Source: Auanema rhodensis
Taxonomy: Eukaryota; Nematoda; Chromadorea; Rhabditida; Rhabditidae
Length of the DNA stretch: 64,000 bases
Assembly (NCBI GenBank): GCA_964057225.1
Contig: OZ059898.1
Coordinates: forward strand, 9,238,001 to 9,302,000
Reading direction: 5' to 3'
Shown: piece after piece, positions 60,954 to 64,000 of the stretch
Layout: each line of letters starts with the position of its first letter
Position numbering within the stretch: the stretch's first letter is position 1
Notes under the pieces: model-generated
Told to the model about the DNA's origin: nothing
The model's database searches: none
What the model saw: the letters and a program-made list of their open reading frames with translations, nothing else
Translations under genes and position numbers: made by a program

Positions 60954-61927
60954 CTGTCTCGGCGCAACACAGAAGTGGAACCACGACAACGACGACGATT
61001 GCGACAACGATGACAACCACAACGACATAGTCGAAACATATTGAGTTGTCTTTCCTTCTGTTCAGTAAGCAAGCAATCAGAATCCGCTGTCACTAGATGT
61101 TATATAAAGGAATCCTATTCTTAGATTATTTGTCGTATATAATATAATTTTATTTGTGGCGTGAAAATTTGTTATAACCAAAATTAAAAAAAAACGCCAT
61201 ATCGAACAAAAAACACTCGCCCCCCCCTCTCATTTTTTTTCACGTATTCATCTCGTGTTTATCAGAAAGAGAGTGAGATAGTTGGCAGAATATAAAAAAA
61301 TGGCTTGAAGAACGAGAGATATGAAGAGAGAAAAATTTTTGGAGGGAGAGGGGCAACAATCTCTATTTCTCTGCCTTTCCGTTTTTGCCTGCCTTCGTCT
61401 CCAAAGCTTCCGGTCCTGCTGACCAGATTGCTAAGGCCCCTCGGGTCTGAAACCCGTCTTTCTCAGTCTCGTCTCATGCTTCTCTTTCCTGTTCTTTTTC
61501 CTGTCTCTCTCTAACTCTCCCTCTCCCTGTTTCTACTCTTCAATATTTCTCGCTCCTTTTCTGTATATCTCTCCCCCCCTTTCCCTCACTCTCTATCTTT
61601 ATCGTCTTTTCGCCCTCGTCCCTCTCCGTCTCATCCCTGCTTTCTGTTTCTTTTGAAGACCCACTTACTCAGCTATACATTACTCTCTTTCTCCACTTCC
61701 TGCACTCGTTCTTGTTCTTATTACTTTCTCTTCGTGGTGCATGCATCCATCGGCAAGTTACAAAACCTCTTATGGAAATTAGGGATTTAAGATGAAAATC
61801 CAGCTCTTTTCCATTCGTGAATAACGGAAATAATTCCTTAAGAGACAGTTAAAACAAAAAAAAACAGACCCAACCGATAGCGCTTAGATGTATTCTTATA
61901 TACCTCTTTCCTTCTCTTTCTTATATT

Positions 61928-63383
61928 ATGAATATTAATTGTTATCGCCTTTTTTGCTCTTTCTCAGAACTTTATTCTCCAGATGGTAAGTCTATTTTCA
62001 CTTCCAATAGAACTCACACCAAAATATCATTTCGTATTCAATCTCATGATTTATCACATAATGAAACATTCAAATTATTTTGTATTTAAGCTTGACCGAG
62101 ATGCATGTATCCTGCATTTAGCGAACAACAAACACAGTTACTTACCTATTTTTCTTTCTTCCCAAACGCTTTCTCCTCATTTTGCTCTTTATACCTTTCT
62201 TGTTCTCCTACTCTTCCTATGCCTCTATTTCAACCCATTTTCGTTCTCTAGTTCTCTTAGTTTGCTTGTTTCCGCCTGATTTCTTTTCCATTTTCTGATG
62301 CTGCTAGCCATTTAAAATTCTTTCGAGATCTATGGAAACGGGGGACCTTCGTGTCGTCTTCCGCTTCACAAAAGCATGCCGTTCAAATAATCGAACCTTT
62401 ATAACTTTATTCCTTTTACTATATGTATATACTTTTTCCATATTGGTGATTAAACATATGAAAATCATTACTGTAATCGTTTTCTCTTATTCATTTCTAC
62501 GTGCAACTGTCTTGTCATTTCAGCATACTCTTTGTAAATCCTCATTCATTTATTCTTCAGCTCTTGATTTTCTCTTGAAAAATAATGCCATTTCTATTGC
62601 GTATCCGATTTCCGAAAGACGACGTTTTGAGCATTCAGAGTTGTGAGCTCAAGCTGTCAGATCTGTGCACCCTCGCATTTTTCTCCCCTTTCTGCTATCT
62701 TTCCATGTTCATTGGATGGCTAGACGAAAAGACAAGCCAATCGAACATCTATCATGCCAATCCTAGCATCACGTTCATAGCCATCGTCAGATTCTAAATC
62801 TTATAATTAATTCATTATTCTTCGTACGGTGGAATCTAGTGGATGCTGCAGTTCCGGAATCTTTATGATGGCTTTTTTCAGGCTGCATAAGCAACTGCGG
62901 GGGCTCTAGCCGTAGGAGCTTAGCCTCGTACGGAGAAGCTCGATGTTCCGTGTGCATCAGAAGACAGTTTTCTTCAATGTGGCATCTCGTCGACGGCAGA
63001 TCCCTCACATCCGAGGCTCTCGCAAAGGCTGCCGTAATTGTTGCTGTCGAGGTATTATTTTGGAGTTGGAAATTTCTAGGAATTGCTGAAAGTTGAAAAA
63101 AATGAACAAATACATAATTTTGAAAGCGAATGAGTAATTTCAATTTAACTTTTAATGTTTCAAATTATAAAATAAAATTCAAGCTTTATGATAATTTGTA
63201 TAGCAACCTTGCGCAGTAAAACTTAACTTTTAAGATTATTCTGAAGCAAACCACAAAAACTTAGTACAAAATAATATAATATTATAGTTTAATTTTCAGA
63301 TTTTGCTACTCGGAACTTCTCTTCTCAATATATGCGTAATATCAACAACTTCGGAGCTATACGATGTCATAGGCTGTTATTTG
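61928..63383 (+). CDS. Rhodopsin-class GPCR, N-terminal exons only (runs off the window)
   Basis: Three exons join in frame: 61928-61985 (ATG, ends in phase 1), 62882-63051 (phase 1 to 0) and 63300-63383 (phase 0). They give about 104 residues. The leader is MNINCYRLFCSFSELYSPDG, followed by a Cys/Ser/Arg-rich extracellular stretch. A hydrophobic TM1 (AAVIVAVEILLGTSLLNICV) leads into ISTTSELYDVIGCYL, the first intracellular loop and start of TM2 as in amine- or adenosine-type receptors. After the GTAATT donor at 63384 no further exon is seen before the window ends. Alternatively the protein starts at the in-frame Met in exon 2 after trans-splicing at 62881. The GPCR reading rests on TM1/loop pattern only. 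Confidence 0.55.
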
Positions 63384-64000
63384 GTAATTAAATGTTTGTT
63401 TAATGTACAAAAATACTGCGAAATTAGTAAGAACAAGACTAAGGGTAATCTCTCTTTTTTTTTTCGAAAAATTCTTAAAAACAATCGTTGATGCTACTTG
63501 ATAATTAGAAATGGCTTTCTAATTTGTCTAATTGATTCGAGTAATGCGGTTTTCTTTTTATCTATTTCCCTTGAGAAAAGTGAATTTTATGCTTCTAAAA
63601 CATAAATTTTTTTCATCCATGGAAAGCGATATTGGAGAAATATAAATAACCTGAAGCTGAAAAAAGCTTTTTTTTATAAGAAAAAAAGAAAAGAATGAAC
63701 AAGGGAATTTGATCATCCAATATCTTTGAAATGTTTTTCATTGATGAAATATGTTATTTGTGTTGTCAACAGCATATTAGTATTTTATTCTTATATAAGG
63801 TTTTTATATGTCATAAAGTTGTAACGGTCAGTAAAGAGATCAAAAAAAAGTGTCAAAGTGAGGAAACATAAAGAGTGAATAAATGAAATGAAGAGAGATA
63901 AACGAAGAGAGGTAGGTAATTTAAGAGTTGAACTGCTCCAAAATGTTTAAGTGGGAAAAACTTAATGATCTCTATGGTGACGAGACAAACGAAATAAGAT
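63384..64000. other. Start of an intron of the GPCR gene
   Basis: AT-rich, no exon seen up to the window edge. Confidence 0.4.

Larger units (their letters stand above)
57743..61927. other. Gene-poor 4.2 kb upstream of a GPCR gene
   Basis: No exon with good splice sites was found. Notable pieces are a pyrimidine-rich block (58300-58490), a 46-codon Cys-containing open frame (58602-58742), a (CA)n tract (60112-60140) and a GC-rich patch with nested inverted repeats (60906-60953). A long CT-rich region runs from 61340 to 61740. The spacing and GC-rich patches suggest promoter and regulatory DNA of the gene at 61928. Confidence 0.4.

Overview
The window is nuclear DNA from a nematode. It is AT-rich (roughly 70% A+T by eye). 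Coding exons are short and separated by many 40-60 nt introns ending in TTTTCAG or TTTTTAG. The gene set is typical of worms: UNC-87, UNC-18, a gamma-syntrophin, MEC-2, LIN-12/GLP-1-type Notch and a patched-related protein. The MEC-2 core is nearly identical to the Caenorhabditis elegans protein as I remember it, which favours a chromadorean worm, but I cannot name the species. Coordinates below come from hand-traced splice sites. Where a full gene could be assembled, the summed exon lengths are a multiple of three.

Layout from left to right. 1-1557 (+): the C-terminal part of a patched-related (sterol-sensing domain) protein. 2272-11698 (-): a complete 29-exon Notch receptor with 20 EGF repeats, 3 LNRs, one TM segment and ankyrin repeats. 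16368-18619 (+): UNC-87, a calponin-like-repeat actin-bundling protein. 18844-19418 (-): ribosomal protein eL35 (rpl-35). 20311-22674 (-): UNC-18/Munc18, with its first exon not found. 22769-about 23608 (+): a small unrecognised coiled-coil/TM gene. 25089-27355 (+): a gamma-syntrophin. 27792-29117 (-): a serpentine chemoreceptor-like 7TM protein. 30542-55241 (-): a very large mec-2 (stomatin) locus. 56802-57742 (+): a COMMD2-like protein. 61928 to beyond the end (+): the first three exons of a rhodopsin-class GPCR.

The most unusual part is mec-2. A conserved stomatin core at 36.6-37.8 kb is fed by at least nine candidate alternative first exons or first-exon modules spread over about 16 kb. 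They fall into two reading-frame classes that match exactly the two possible entry points: exon N2 in phase 0, or the core in phase 1. At the 3' end there are at least three alternative tails: a short one, a single 2.66 kb lysine/glutamate-rich exon, and a further in-phase terminal exon. Two of the 5' modules end in duplicated copies of the same exon, and one of those copies sits behind an intron with GC...CG borders.

Several genes act in muscle or neurons: UNC-87 on thin filaments, syntrophin in the dystrophin complex, UNC-18 in synaptic vesicle fusion, MEC-2 in mechanosensory channel complexes. They are not an operon. They lie on both strands with separate flanks. The Notch locus carries full matches to the CSL/LAG-1 site in its own introns and 5' flank, which suggests autoregulation. 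I see no mobile element, CRISPR array or tRNA/rRNA gene that I can support.
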